From: Anas platyrhynchos
Taxonomy: Eukaryota > Chordata > Aves > Anseriformes > Anatidae
DNA length: 64,000 nucleotides
Direction: 5' to 3'
Assembly (NCBI RefSeq): GCF_047663525.1
Contig: NC_092606.1
Span: forward strand, 3,966,501 to 4,030,500
Under the pieces are notes generated by a model that searched no databases, was not told the DNA's origin, and saw only the letters and a program-made list of their open reading frames with translations. Both the position numbers and the translations under genes were made by a program. Within the stretch, counting starts at the first letter, position 1, and every line of letters begins with the position of its first letter. This document shows, piece by piece, positions 14,975 through 28,458 of this stretch.

Positions 14975-15062
14975 GATTGAGGTGTTCCTGTCCGGCAGGG
15001 GGATTGGACTAGATGATCTTTCAAGGTCCCTTCCAATCCCTAATATTCTGTGATTCTGTGAT
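14975..15062 (+). mobile_element. CR1 LINE 3' end fragment
   Basis: The segment carries the CR1 3'-terminal signature: a ggattggactagatgatct block, then ggtcccttccaatccc, and a terminal tandem attctgtg repeat in place of a poly(A) tail. Only the last 80-90 bp are recognisable, as is usual for 5'-truncated CR1 copies in bird genomes. It lies in the TRPV3/TRPV1 spacer. The sequence just upstream (14.4-14.95 kb) does not look like CR1 to me. Confidence 0.85.
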
Positions 15063-15645
15063 ATTTTTCTCAACTAATTCAGAAATTACTGGAGCTTGAA
15101 AGATGCAGCAGCTGACATGACTGACTAGGCACAAGTCACATCTCAGGTATAGCAGTGCTGTAACATACTGAGACCACAATTTGGCTTTTACACATTCAAC
15201 AGCCCGTGTTCAATTCAACTCACCTTAGTCCAACTCACCTCTTCTTGCTATCTCTTATCACGTATTTATGCTCATTACTAATTAGTCACCCACAGACAGG
15301 AGATGTGAGCTCATGAACACCCTCCATTTCCTTTGCTTTTGAGTCAGCATGGTTATTGGGAGCTGGTGGATATATACAGTTGTTGAACCTGGTCGTCTTC
15401 TATTAAGCACTTACTGTGGACACAAATTAATGTGACTAATAACTGAGAGGATAGATTTTTACCACCCGCAGACCTCAAGGAATAGCATGGGAATAGGAGC
15501 CATGTGCGATTTCTAACCATGTTCAGTGTGAAACAATTATTCAAACTTCAGACTGAAAAAATCCCCGAGTACTCAATACACAGATTCTGTAGGACCATGG
15601 CAAAATTCGGCTGCCAAAGTAAGCAGAACATTCACAAAACATCTG

Positions 15646-15682
15646 CCCCCCCCCCCCCCCCCAAAAAAAAAAAAAAAAAAAA
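15646..15682. repeat. C17-A20 compound homopolymer
   Basis: Seventeen C directly followed by twenty A. It is likely length-polymorphic and prone to sequencing or assembly error. Confidence 0.9.
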
Positions 15683-18600
15683 TCTCAAAGCCACACTCCT
15701 CCTCAGACAGTGGAGATGTCTAGTAGTACAAATAACAACGTGCAGATCCTAGCAAAGCCATTCTTAAAGCACAAATACTTCCTGACAAGCCACGTCTCTT
15801 CCCTTGGGGTTTAGTCGCAACCCTCCACAATGGAAGTAAGTCTTCATGTTCTCTGCTCAGAACCAGCATGTCCCTGTAGGCATCCTGCTCAGTCTGCCTT
15901 AGCAGAGACACACCTTGATTTACAAAAAAAGTTCTATGCACTTAGGTGCAATGAAGATGAAGGAAGTAAACTAGCAAACAGAGCCATGGCCAACTGAGTC
16001 TAAATAAACATGTGACACCCGGTTGGAGTGCCAAGCTATACTGGCCCAGCTCTGGGAAACAAATTTCTATCCATGGAAAAAAAATGAGTGATGATATAGA
16101 CGGAAGTTCTGAGAGGTTGGTAATAACTTACTTTAGGAAAGTGGTATTTTTTTTCTTCCCAGAGAAGGCTAAGGGATTTATAAAAAATACAACCAAAAAG
16201 CCACCAGCACCACCCTATCCCACAAATATAGGCCATTTACATTTTCAACCACAGCATTACACTGATATATATTTTCACTCCAAATTTCAGCATTTAATTT
16301 TTTTCATAAAAGTCCCTTGTGCTCTGGATAATCCTGTTGGAACAGGAAAGGACAGGAAGGCAGAGATCAACATTCTGTTCAGGTTACACACAACAGCTGA
16401 TCAATCCTCCTGGATAGGACCTTCATGTAAATGAAGACAGAATTTAACCAGTAAGATTAGGTCTCTATACAAGCAGATAATTACAAGAAATGGATCCCTC
16501 ACAGGGAATTATGAAACTTCAGGAATGCTTTCCAGATAGATAACATTCCCCACATGCATTTGTGCATAAATTTGTGCTGGCACATAAAGCCTTGGAGGCA
16601 ATGAACCTATGTTTTTCTGGTTGGCCCCTTTCTACATTTATTATTAACAGTTGGAGTTTCACTGCCTCAACCTGTCTTGTTTACTTAGCTGTACTTGTTT
16701 TATACAGATTGCCTCTTGCTGTGTTCAGTGCGGAGCATGATCAAGTCTTGCATAGAACCTATAGAGAGTCCCGCCAAGTGCTTAGAGATACACCTTTATA
16801 ATGGTATACCATTTAACATCCTAACTTTGAACATCTTTTGTGGTCTCCCTGTCCTCGAGAGAAAAAGCTCGTTGGCTTTCAATTCTGATTTTGTGAAACA
16901 ATTATTTCAAATCCTTTGGCAAGTTTTTTATGGGTATGCCCCGCAGAACTCTATCAAAAAAGTGACATTTGTCCTAAATGACTTAGTTAATGGAAGAATC
17001 AAAAATTATTAGTCCTCTAGATGGTGCTACTATTTCAAAGCTAAATGCTTTAAGATTTGTTGAACTCTATTGCTTTAGTACCCTGTCAAAAAGCAGCACT
17101 GTCAGAAATCCTAACCCTAGTAAAAGAACCAACTCCAAACAACCCAGAATCCATGTAACAGTGTTAGCAGTGGAGGGCAATTCGCCCTCTTCTTTTTGTT
17201 TCTCTTGTAACTCTAAGGTGAGTTGAATTGCTTCTCTTACAGAGTAGTGAATGTTTCAGTATCTTAGTAAATGCAGAAAGAAAAAAATTATGATGTTTTG
17301 AAAATTATCTTTCAAAGGCTGACTCACTTTTCTACATCTTTGATTTCAAGTTTCCCAATGATTTGCTACTGACCCATCTACCATACCACTTTTCAACCAC
17401 AGTGACTCATGAATGTTATCTGACCACAAAGTTTGGATGCGTCAGAGGACAAGCATGACAGGCTCTCCCTGACAAAAGGCTGTGTGCACTCTGGCCGAAT
17501 TTCACAGAAGCGCTTTAGCACAACTGTACGTTGAAAGCAGCCAAAGAAACAGTGCACATGCTCAAACTGGAGCTCGTGCTTAAAAACCTTGTTGATTTAA
17601 GGATATTTGTACACGCACACTCTACTTGGACATTAAAAGCTGTTAGTTCTATGTGCTCTAGTGATACATAACAAGTAAAGAAGGTAAAACAAGTTACCTT
17701 TTCTTGCCCAACAGGATTGCATGGGTTCATCACTGGATTATTGGGCCAGTAGTCTAAGACAAATTTTCTTATCTTTACTTTCTGTCCAGTCACTTTTCAC
17801 GAGGATGCCAAGTCTCTCCTATTCTTTCCTCACATTCCAGGTTTCTATCTGTAGTTTCAGAAAATTTGCCTATTTTGCCTCTCAGACATTTTTCCTGATT
17901 CTGTAAGTCCAGCCAGATGGATTTGCAGCATCACATTTCTTTCCTCCTGTTGTTGCTGTTAAAGTCAAGAACAAAAACTATGATTTCAAGATAATTATTG
18001 TTATACACTATTATACATCTGACCTTTGAAACATATATTCTCTATAACCACTATTTCTTACTTAATGAAAAGGTAATCCATTATCTAAATAAATGTCTAT
18101 TTTGGGATCTTGTTAAGCCTTTGGCCTCGGTAACAGTAACTGTGAATTCTAGAGTTTACTCAGACACTGTAAGAGAAACACTTCATAGATTTTGACTATC
18201 CAGCCTTTAAAATTTCACAGCGTATATTTATTCTTGTGTTATGAGAAAAGAGTAACATCTTTAGAGCATTCATTTTCTATTCTTTCACTGTGTCCCCCCA
18301 TTTATCTCCTTTACAAGGAACATTCTTCACAACAACATACCTCTGATCTCTTGGAATTTTTTATTGGTCTTTTATGAGTCCTTCTCCGGTTTTGTTATAG
18401 TATGGTTAGTTAGTTTTCAAGGCTGGGAAGTCACCAAATTGGGGCCTGTAGCTGCTCACAAAAACACTTTTTAAAAGAAAATCTAAAAGCAGACAAAAAG
18501 TATGAAATCCATTATGTCCAGAGAGTTGAGTGCTAACCATTTTTCTACAGGCCCTTTTGTTATTTTCGTATTATCAACAAAATATCCACCATTATTGGCC

Positions 18601-18969
18601 ACTTGCACCAACCCACAAAACTTAGCAATACTCCTGTTAGCTAACAATGAATATGTCAGCTCAGATCTCAGAAACGCGGGAGAGCACTTTCAAAGAGCAA
18701 AAGAAATGGATGAAGACTGAGAAAAAACCTGCAGCAAAAAAGATCTCACTACTTTACAGACAGCTCTGAATTGTGGGAAATTCTCACTGCATTTAATTAA
18801 AACAAATAAACCAGTAAAAAAAAAATACAGGAATTGTTTCTAACACTTCATGAGACAGCCTAGATGCAAATATCTAGCCAAGTGAATACAACCCAGGTAG
18901 TAAATAGTCACTTTCTTGCAGATTCATATTAAAAATAACCATGAAGACATGAGCTTAAACAACAAGTAG

Positions 18970-18975
18970 TTTATT
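18970..18975 (-). terminator. TRPV1: TRPV1 poly(A) signal AATAAA
   Basis: The minus strand reads AATAAA (plus tttatt) about 157 bp beyond the TRPV1 stop codon. It is the first canonical signal after the stop, giving a predicted 3' end near 18950 and a short 3' UTR of about 180 bp. Confidence 0.7.
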
Positions 18976-19131
18976 TAGCATACTTAATGAATCCTTGCAC
19001 ACAGTCATTTCCTTAGTCCTTTGATCTTTTTCAATAAATCTCTGTTCTTATGAAGGAAGTGCTCTAATTGCCCTGCTTTGTGAGGACCAGCACAGGCAAC
19101 CAGAATTAACCTTCTGAAAAACAAAATAAAA

Positions 19132-22100
19132 TTAGACTGACTTTGGAAGAGAATCCTTCAATGTCTCAGAATCCTCTGGCTCATAATAAGGTTCCAAAAT
19201 GGGTTTTAACTTGATTTCTTCTGGTAGTTTTTGTGTCTCTTCTCTCCTGCTCCCATCTCTTAAAAGTGGAACCAGAGTTTTCCAGTTTTTTCCTGACACT
19301 AAAAAAGAAAGGAATGGTTATTTTTTCTCCTCCATAGTAACAAAAGAAATACATGCATGCAGTTTATATAGAAAACTGATGAAAGGAGGATGAGAGGGCC
19401 TTGTGTTGTGTTCCCCCACCCCCACTGCTCCAAGAGTTTTTCATATTTCAGCTGGAAGCACAGTCTTAGGGTTAAACACTCAGCTGCATTCCCCCAAGCT
19501 ATAGGAAGCTTTCTTTGTGGCCTCCAAAGTAGCTTGTTGGATGTCTGTCTACCATCATGCACTGTCCCAAGTCCTCAGAATTTGCACATATTATCCGCCT
19601 TATAAAAATCTAAAATTAGAATGATGAATCCATGAGACTTTTATTCTACTATAAACCACTATGTGAATAATGAACCTATTTATTCTTTTACATTTTGTAT
19701 TGACTGAAAAAAATATTACATTAACTTATCTACTATCCTTAAGCGTATAAATTAACTGCCCTCTAACAATCAACCTGTACTGTTTCTATCACTAGAATCT
19801 ACATCCCTGTAACTCTCACCTCTGCCAGGCTTAATAGAGTAACTGGGATTTCTTTTGAGGTCCCCAGAGTATCCAGGATCTTCGTTGATTATGCCCAGAT
19901 TAGTATTCCACGTGGACCAGTTCACTTCATCAACCCTGGGGAGAGAACAACAAAAACAATAACTATTCTAAGCATTAACAGACAACTCCAGGATTAGTTT
20001 GTATCACATATTGTGACGGTGCTAGTACACTGCTTGTCAGAGGAGTGCTCCAGAGGGAAAGTTCTGCTTCCCAGTACCCACTATCAGATACCTACATCTT
20101 GTTTGTCTATAAAAGATTGTTCATTTGACATACAAGCAGGTTACCTAAAGCACCATCTGTAATCATCTTGGCCATCAGGTGTGACCCCCACCAAGACTTG
20201 CTTTCCAGACCGGAACGAGCGCCTCACACAGTTCAAGTAGCTGTTTTCAATATCCAAGATTGTGATGGCTCTCTAACAGGTAAAAGAAAGCAGACCACTG
20301 AGAAGCTGCTGTTTCAGTCATGCAAATCCTGAATTCTGCCTTTATAAAAAAACAAAAAACAATCACTTATCATTTTCATCATCTTAAAAAAGGCATTGCA
20401 CCCATCTCTGAAATATCATCTCTGTTAATATGGGATTTAAAGTGCTGAATTACTGCCCTGTGGTTGGAACTATGAAGTTCCCTTTCTTACCCCCAAACAA
20501 AAGCAGATATGCCTTTGTCTGAGATTCTGTAAAAAAATGGTTTATTGTCCCTTGCATAATCTCTGTCTTCATACACTGATCAGGATTTTCCATCATCAAA
20601 AGCCCAAATAATTCTGTCTAATTACAGAAGTACTTTTCTTAAATTCCGAACATGTGTGCAACACTGGGAACATCTGCTCAGAAAAAACATCAAATATACA
20701 CGGAAAAGAAATCAAAATACTTTTTGAGGGGGGAACTGTTTGGGGGAATCAGAAAGAAGCAGTGGCCTATTATGTAGATTATGTACACGTCAACTTCTAC
20801 TGATTCCCTCTGAATTTTCTTATGGTTCCCCACACCCTCCTTCTTGGATAACCTCATAGAACCAATATACCTGGAGTTTCCAGATGCTCTTGCTCTCCTG
20901 TGCAATTTTGCTCACAGTTTCTCCCATCAGTGCGATAAGCATGTTGAGCAGGAGGATATACGTAAGGATGACATAGAGAACCAAAAGGATGACAAACACA
21001 GACTTGAACCTGTAGTTCTCTGTAAACTCCAGGTCTCCCATCCCAATAGTGAACTTGAAAAGCTCCAAGCAGGTATAATACAGGCTATTGTAGGATGTGC
21101 GGCCTCGTTTCGTATGGCAACATCGGGTATATTCAGAGATATTTGCATCCTGCCCCTCATTGTCATCTTCAATTAAAGTCACCACAGCTGTTACAAAAGA
21201 GGAATACTATACAAGATGAAAATATAATTTGAAATCTTAATTCTCCTGCAAGCAATGAAAATGAGCACGAAGGTATCGGATATGACACAGTATCTTCATG
21301 GCACCTTGTCCCTAACGAAACCACTCTATAAAATATTCCCCATTACTGACACAATTTCAGATGCTTTGTCTCAGTTTTGTCTACATAGAACAGGCTTTTT
21401 CCATTCAGCTTTCCTAAGCAGTTGAGATCCAAGGGATAAAAAGCAGTACGAAGTTACTATACATAATTGTTATTCCGAAGATATTTTTGTAATAAGGTTG
21501 ATTTTAATTTCTAATTGAAAATAAATATTCTAAGCCACTTGAAACATAATTTTCTGGGATTCAAGATAAAAAATAACCTCAAGTATGATATTACCTGTGG
21601 AAAATCCCAAGAGGAATACTAGATAGACAAACATGAAGCGACATAAATCTCTAAGGATCATCTGTAATGCAGAAATAGAACATTTATATATTGCAAAAAC
21701 TCAAGTATAATCTGAAACAAAAATTGGTAGAAAATATTCCTTCAGCTCAAGAAGTTCACTTGCTGTGAACGGGCCGCTCATGCATTAAACGGTTATTTAT
21801 CCCACTGAGATAATCAACGTTAATAAGAAAACATTTTTCTGTCATTCAAGCAACAGTTTACACACATATGCAAGACATATGCATGACAAATAGTTTCATC
21901 TTTGAGAGTACAGACCACATTAAAACAATTGCCTCTTTCTTCTCTTCTTGGGCTAGCTGGCTACGTCATATACAGAGGTTTATTAGCCAGCTACTGCCTC
22001 TTAGCTAATTGCTCTGTTGGGTAAGATTTAAACTATTCCTAAGGAAACTTCCAGCTGGTAGAAAGCTGTGCCACTTCATACCACATGAGTATGCACTATT

Positions 22101-25100
22101 CTCCGTCTACTTAAATCCACATCTATCCAACTGTTATTTTGAAGTATAATAATAAAAATAGAATGTATCAAGACTGCTATAAAACGCATGGATGAAGAGC
22201 GGGTGTTTTTTCTACATGACTTAAAATGTGCATCACTTCGCTCAGAAAATAAAGGCAGATTATAATAGACTGATATAGGCCTTTCCATGGAAGGCAAACA
22301 TGGAAACATGATGACTTCTCTCCTGGAAATGGGGCTGTTGGCAGCAGTTTCTGATCCGACCTCTCTGCTGGCCTCACCACCCACTAACTGGACTGACCTT
22401 TGCAATCATGACAGAGTAAATGCCCATCTGCTGGAAGCCACGGGTGTAGTACAGCATGTTTGCCCAGCCCAGTGCCAAGGAGAAAACCATGGAAGCCACG
22501 TACAGTTCCTGGCCACAGAAGTACAGCACCACAGAGCTCAGGAGGAGCAAAGAGTGAACAAAGCTGAAAGACAAGCAAGGAATAGGAGAATATCTGCACA
22601 TCCACTGCATACACTGTATTGCAAGTCCACCTTGGAGATCTATTCCTAACTCTTCTGCACGACACATTCACCACACTTCTAAACACTTCATTTGCTTTAC
22701 CTCCAAAGGAAGTTGCTGATGCAGATACATTTGTTCAACTGCTATTTTGTAAGGACCTATGAAATTATAGCAAAGTATCTTTAAGGGTGTAGAGGGCAAA
22801 ATATGAGGAGCAGCTGAAGTCACTTGGTTCATTCAGCCTTGAGAAGAAGGGAACTAGGGGAGACCTTGTGGTAGCCTACAGCTTCCTCACGAGTGAGAGT
22901 GCAGGGGAAGGCATTGATCTCTGCTCCCTGGTGACCAGCAGTAGGACCTAAGGGAATGGCATGAAAATGCAACAGGGGAGATTCAGGCTGGATATTGTAA
23001 AAAGGTTCTTCACTGAGAGGGTGTTTGGGCACTGGAACAAACAGGCTTTCCAGGGAAGTGGTCACAGCACTGAGTCTGTTGGAGTTCAAGAAGCACTTGG
23101 ACAACGCTCTCAGACATATGGTCTGATTTTTGGGTGGTCCCATGTGGAGCTAGGAGCTGGAATCTGTGATCTTTTTCACTTTGGGATATTCTATAACTGT
23201 ATACCTGTTAGGAGTGGTTTAAGCTAAACATGCAGATCTCACACACATGTGTTTCATGCTGGAATACAATCAGACACTGGCACTTACAAAAGAACCTCAC
23301 TGTAGCTGTCAACTATCAGCGTCTTCAATGATGGGCGCCTCTGCACAAAGTACTGTATCTGGAAGGGAAAAAAAATGGCATAGTGAGCAGGGAGGGCAGA
23401 TAAAGACCAGGTTTGCATCCAAAGAAGGGAGTAAATATCCCATGGGAATGCATCAACTAAGTGTTGGTATCTATACCAGGGAGCTGGTTCTCATTCAGCA
23501 TCGCAAAAGAATAGCTCATACAACACTATTAAAAAATCCAGGGAGGACTCTCTTCGTAACACTACATTTCCTTTACATCTAGGGCGTCTTTTCATGACAC
23601 CAACCTATTCAAGTCAGTGGTCTGAGGACCTGTGATTCACTGGATACTATCCATTGGCTGCCAAGGGAAAGAAGACTGCCTTTAAGCTAAAACAGAATCT
23701 TTAATGTAGGCTTAGCTACTTGCAAAACCCAGGCTTAAGCTTTGGCTAGGCTAATTACTCAGATGCTCATTGACTTCTTAGGACCTTCTTTTTTATACAA
23801 TAGATAAAACCGTACCTTAGCCTGAGGGCTTGTTAGTAACCTAACCAGGCCAAGGAAAAAGCTTTGTAGCTCTCAGCTAAAATATGAATTATCTTGTCAA
23901 CCTATTTTAATGAATGCAAAAGACAGGCTTGGTTTTCACCTACACTTAACCAAAGAGCAAAAAGAAAAAGTTTCAAATATCTTACCCCTCTGAAAAAAAA
24001 ATAGAGTCCTCCCAGTACACTCAAGATCTCTCCAGTCACTCGAAAATATTCCCCAGTGCTATGACCAAATGTGAAGGGAGGCTGTGTAAGACAAAAGACA
24101 GAGATGTTCAGCAAAACTGGAAATAGGAAAGGCCTGTCCTTGCCAGCAGCTGAAAGCAACTTCATTTCTGAAGGAACAGGTTAAGCTTCTGAATGTGCTG
24201 CAGCAAGGGGCAAAGCTTGCCTGGAAAGCAAGCAGGGCCAAAATCTCCCTCCTAACTTCAGGAAAGGCAGAAAACTGACCTTATGACCTTAGGAGCACAC
24301 ATTGAAATGGGAGGCTGACCTGGAATAACATGCACTCTGTGGTTCCCCTGATGTGTGACAGGAGTAACATACCTTTTCTTTCTTATCCACAGGTCTGTAG
24401 TAGGCAGCTGCAGTGAGAATGTTGATATGCATGGTATAGACAAAGAAGTTGAAGTAAAATAAGTGTTTGACAAACCGGTCCCACTTGTCTTGCAGCAGCC
24501 TGTTGAGGGGTTCCACCAGCAGCATCTCATGACGATTCTGAATGAAAGGATGAAGAGAATCTTGACATGACCGGTATGCACCAGTATGCTTTGAAAACAG
24601 CAAATGACACTCAACTTCAGCAAACATTCCCTCTAATACTCTTAAACATAGGAAAGAAGATTGCTGTTTTACAGCAACGACACAAAGATACACTGTGTAG
24701 AACATGGAGCTCTTCCCCAACAGTCCCCAGACTGCAAATAAAATGCCAAGGAGGTGCATACTCACTGGCGTTTCACTGCTGTAGGCAATAATCTCAAGCA
24801 CTGAATTCTTCTCACAGGTGTCTATACAGGACAGGTCATAAAGCGATGAGTGGACAGGCCCATAAGCCCATTCAGTGAACTTTCTAGACAAGTGCCTGCA
24901 CTCAGGGTCTTTGATCTCTCGTCTGAGGATGTAAGCGAAAATCTAATTGCAAAAGAACAATACAAACAACATTTCAAACAACATTTCAGTGCTAATGGGC
25001 TTTTAGTTTCTCAGTATCTCTGTAAGAGTGGATTGCTTTAATTTATATTAACACAATTTAACTATGCTGAAGTCAATCTGCTGGAGCACTGCAGAGATCA

Positions 25101-28100
25101 AAGTCTGAAGTAAACAATATTAATTTACTCACTGTATGCTAGTGGATGAAAAATATAAATGTGGAAGGAAGCCCATTTCTTTGCTTTCTACCACTTATAA
25201 CTTGCCATTATCTGTTTCAACACACAAGAAAAATACAGAGATGTACATTACACATCTCTGACCTTACAGTCACACTGAATGGGGACTTCCAGTCAGTCAA
25301 AAGTACAAGACCTCTAGTTCATGTAACAGCAGAAAGCCACTTTCTGTTTCCACCTGGGCTGTCTTGTATACTGCTAGCAAATATGTAATGCCAGTTGGGT
25401 AGGTGTGCATGTGCACACACACACCCCTCACAGCCTTTAAGTACTGTGCAGTTTTGCATGTTAAACTGCAGCATTAATTCCTCTTAACTGAAAGGCCCCA
25501 GCAACAAGCAATGATAAAATCTGTCCTGCATAAATGTTTTGCATGTACTCTGTATAACTTGATGCAGTGATGGGATAGCTGGACACGTTTGCTCACCTAC
25601 CCCTATCTTCCCAGTTTTAGCTGCCAGAGTTAATGGAGTCAGCCCTTTCTTGTTGGTGAGTTCTTCTAGCTTCAGGATTGGATTAATTTTGGCACCGAGG
25701 ATCAATATGTTATTATACATCTTGGTAACAAACTTGGTATTATCCTTAGTATTGTCTGCAATCTCCACCAGGGTATGCAGGACCATATTGCCCATGGAGT
25801 CCTCAGCGGCAATGTTGGCAGCCTGGTATGGGTTCTCAAGGAGGAATTTCACAATGCAGAGCTGGTTAGTACAGGCAGCCAGGGATAGAGGCAGCTCTCC
25901 TACAGATAAACAATGTGAATGAATGGTCAGAAACCCCACCACATGTGCAAGCCTTACTACACATCCAAAACCAAAAAGGAGACCATGTCGTTTTCAACTT
26001 TTGCTATGAAAAAAAGAGGTGAATTTCTTTATCTAAAACAGCATCAATTCTGATAGCTGTTTGAATCACATTTTCTTTGGTTTAACTGCACTACAGAAAC
26101 ATGGCTGCTTAGAAAAGCACCAAAACGAAGACCAGTGGAAGGTTACAACCTTTCAAAGAATATAGTGCCCACAAAACCAAGGGATGCAGACACCAAGCTG
26201 ACACTGAAAACCATTAACTACCAACTGTGTTTCATTATAATCTAAGCCTTTGGAGTAAGTGTCTTGACTAAGTGGTGGATTAAACCACTTATGACTTCTG
26301 AGCCTCCAGTCTCACATGAACAGGATTATTTAACAGTTTGCACTTGGGATAATGCTAGGATAACTCAATCAATAAAGCCCATGCTATGCTTGCTCTTACC
26401 AAAATAAAAACCAGGTTTCCCTTTGATTTTCCTGAAGAACTCCCCACAGGCTCTTGCATGAACATCTGCTCCATTCTGGACCAAGAGCTTCACCAGGTAC
26501 ATGTTCCTTCGCTCAATGGCAATGTGGAGTGCAGTCTGGCCTACAGAGACACTCATCAGAGAGAAATCTTAAGCATTTAATACAGAGTGAGAGCTTTCAG
26601 GCACCACAATTAATTCAGCTCCATGTAAGATGGTAGAATCAAGAGCTTGTTGGAATAAAAAAAATTTAGAATTAAACAAAAAATGTGGCACAGACAGCAA
26701 ATGCACGTCCCCTAATTTGCTGCTAAATCACCGTCAGAAAGAGTAGAATACTGCACCTGTCTAACAAAAGACCGCCCTAGCATGAATTCACTGATTGTTA
26801 ATCTCACACTGGAACTTTTGATGCTGCATCCTCAAGCATAAGACCTCATGCAAAAGACTGTTTGAGAGCCTTGCGTTACCCTATCTTCAGTCTTATCAGC
26901 AAGAGTATTCACTGCTCTCTTACCCTTGTAGTAGTTGTCAGTATACTCTGCGTTAACAAACTCTTTCAGAGTTCCAGTTTTCTTTGCAATATCCAGCAGC
27001 AAGGGAATGGTATCATTTTTCCCATCATGTAGATTCAGCATGGCTTTCAGTAAGCAGGTTTTCCCAGTTTCTGGTTCTGTAACAAACAAAATCACAGCTA
27101 CATAGAAGTGACTAGAAACCCACCATCTACTTCCAGACATACAGGAATTAATGAAATTGTTATGAAAACACAAGAAAACCAATTCAGAATTTTACAAACT
27201 TCAACTTTTCTGATTTCTCCTATAACTTTACAATCAGTGGGCTGCTCAATCAGTAGGGATGTACAGGCTATTAGAAGACCTCGTGAAGCTACTTCACACT
27301 TATCAGCAATGTTGTTTTGTGCATTTTTTTTTTTTTTTTTTTTTTTGTCCATCTACCCTGTTCCTCCTCTCCTGCTGCCCATCTCTGGAGTACTACTGGA
27401 AGAAGACAAGGGCAACTTAAGGTACGTGACACTAAGTGTTACCTTTGAATTCATCATCTGTGAGATGCTTCAAGGTCCTATTAAGATAGAGTAGCAGATC
27501 ATCCAGGTCTCTTGTGTTGCCTTGGGCTACAGCATCAAAGATCCTTCTGCGGTCATAAAACTTGAAAGCTTTTTCAGAGCAGCCCGTGATGGAATCTGTA
27601 GATAGGAGCCTAACGAGGGTAAATTTCAGTTAAAGTCAGATATTTAGCAGACTTTTTATAAACTACCAGAAAACTATTTTCCTTTTGCTTGTATGAAATA
27701 GCAAGCACTTCTGATTAGTATAGATGGATCTGCAAAACGTACAAAATAATGTCTGCACGCAATTGTCCTGACAAAATTGCATGTTTGCTGCTGTAAAGCT
27801 GAAAACACAACTTAAAAGATGCACTGAAGTATGACAGTCTAACTGCAGGCCTGGTTGCCAGGCAATCCTATGTTATTCTGAGTGATGTCTATTTACTGAA
27901 CACCTTTGAGCATATGGTCTAAAGCTTATCACTAACTTTGGGCAAGACATCCATGGACTAAATTTTCAGAGATGCCAAGAGACAACAGCTACATGTATTA
28001 TCAGTTTCAAATAAAACACTCCTTCCTTCACTAAAAATAGTGAAACTGAGAAAACAGGCATGAAAACGCAGAGTGAAAACATACTGCTCTAAGAAGCACA

Positions 28101-28458
28101 GACTACAACTGTCATAATATGTCCAGTACTCACCACACCTTACAACACAAACTTACTTGTGAAGTTTCCCTCTCTCCAAATTTGCGTGAAATTTGATGAC
28201 AGAAGGTGCCATCAGGTGATCCATCTGGTAGAAGGAATCCATGGGAGCCATGTCCTTGTCACTATCCCCCATCACAAACCGCCCACGTCTTGCAAAGATG
28301 TTGCTTTTAGGTGGCTGCACCTTGGTGCTGAGTGAACCCTGGAGGCTGTCAGGTGTTTCCAGTGCAGAGTCCTCCCCATCTGTATGTTCATCTGTCACTT
28401 CAGATTCCTCCAGGTCAGAACTGCCAAATTTCTTCATCTTCCCAAGAATGGAAGACAT
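19132..28458 (-). CDS. TRPV1: TRPV1, capsaicin-receptor orthologue (complete)
   Basis: Heat-, acid- and ligand-gated cation channel of sensory neurons (plasma membrane tetramer). Coding exons on the minus strand: 28458-28157, 27609-27443, 27076-26924, 26540-26400, 25899-25601, 24942-24766, 24537-24373, 24081-23986, 23358-23288, 22563-22398, 21661-21595, 21187-20871, 20272-20145, 19935-19820, 19298-19132. They sum to 2532 nt, i.e. 843 residues plus TAA, with every junction in phase and GT-AG. N-terminal ankyrin repeats (about residues 120-370) lie in exons 2-6. S1-S4 follow from about residue 440, the selectivity filter GMGD is at 650-653, and the TRP box IWKLQR starts at 703. Bird-specific residues in S4 and the S4-S5 linker (Leu555, Ala558, Ala578) replace rat Met547, Thr550 and Glu570, which support capsaicin binding. 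The ATG at 28458 is the family start; an acceptor lies 14 nt upstream. SHPK lies 5' and TRPV3 3', all in the same orientation. Confidence 0.98.
22795..23198 (+). mobile_element. CR1 LINE fragment in TRPV1 intron
   Basis: About 400 bp with the CR1 consensus order: gaggagcagctgaag, ttcagccttgagaagaag, gggagaccttgtg, aacaggggagattcaggctg, ttcttcactgagaggg, gggcactggaacaaacaggc, and an end resembling ggatattctatgatt. It is antisense to TRPV1, inside the intron 22564-23287. Divergence looks substantial, so the copy is old. The open frames across it are not functional. Confidence 0.85.
27324..27346. repeat. 23-bp poly(T) tract
   Basis: Run of 23 T (poly-A on the transcribed strand) in the TRPV1 intron between the exons at 27443 and 27076. 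Simple repeat. Confidence 0.9.

Larger units (their letters stand above)
3449..18949. other. TRPV3/TRPV1 spacer, no gene recognised
   Basis: About 15.5 kb of AT-rich, CpG-poor sequence between the TRPV3 start exon and the TRPV1 3' end. The only open frames are short (under about 140 codons) and none resembles a protein family I know. It should contain the TRPV3 promoter and 5' non-coding exon or exons. Several GTAAGT-like minus-strand donors occur (for example near 7520 and 5210), but nothing singles one out. Recognisable content is limited to homopolymers near 8.6 and 15.65 kb and one CR1 tail near 15.0 kb. Confidence 0.6.

Noticed and set aside
16012-16434. 140-codon plus-strand frame in the TRPV3/TRPV1 spacer
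   Set aside because: No similarity to known proteins, and short frames of this size are expected by chance over 15 kb of spacer.
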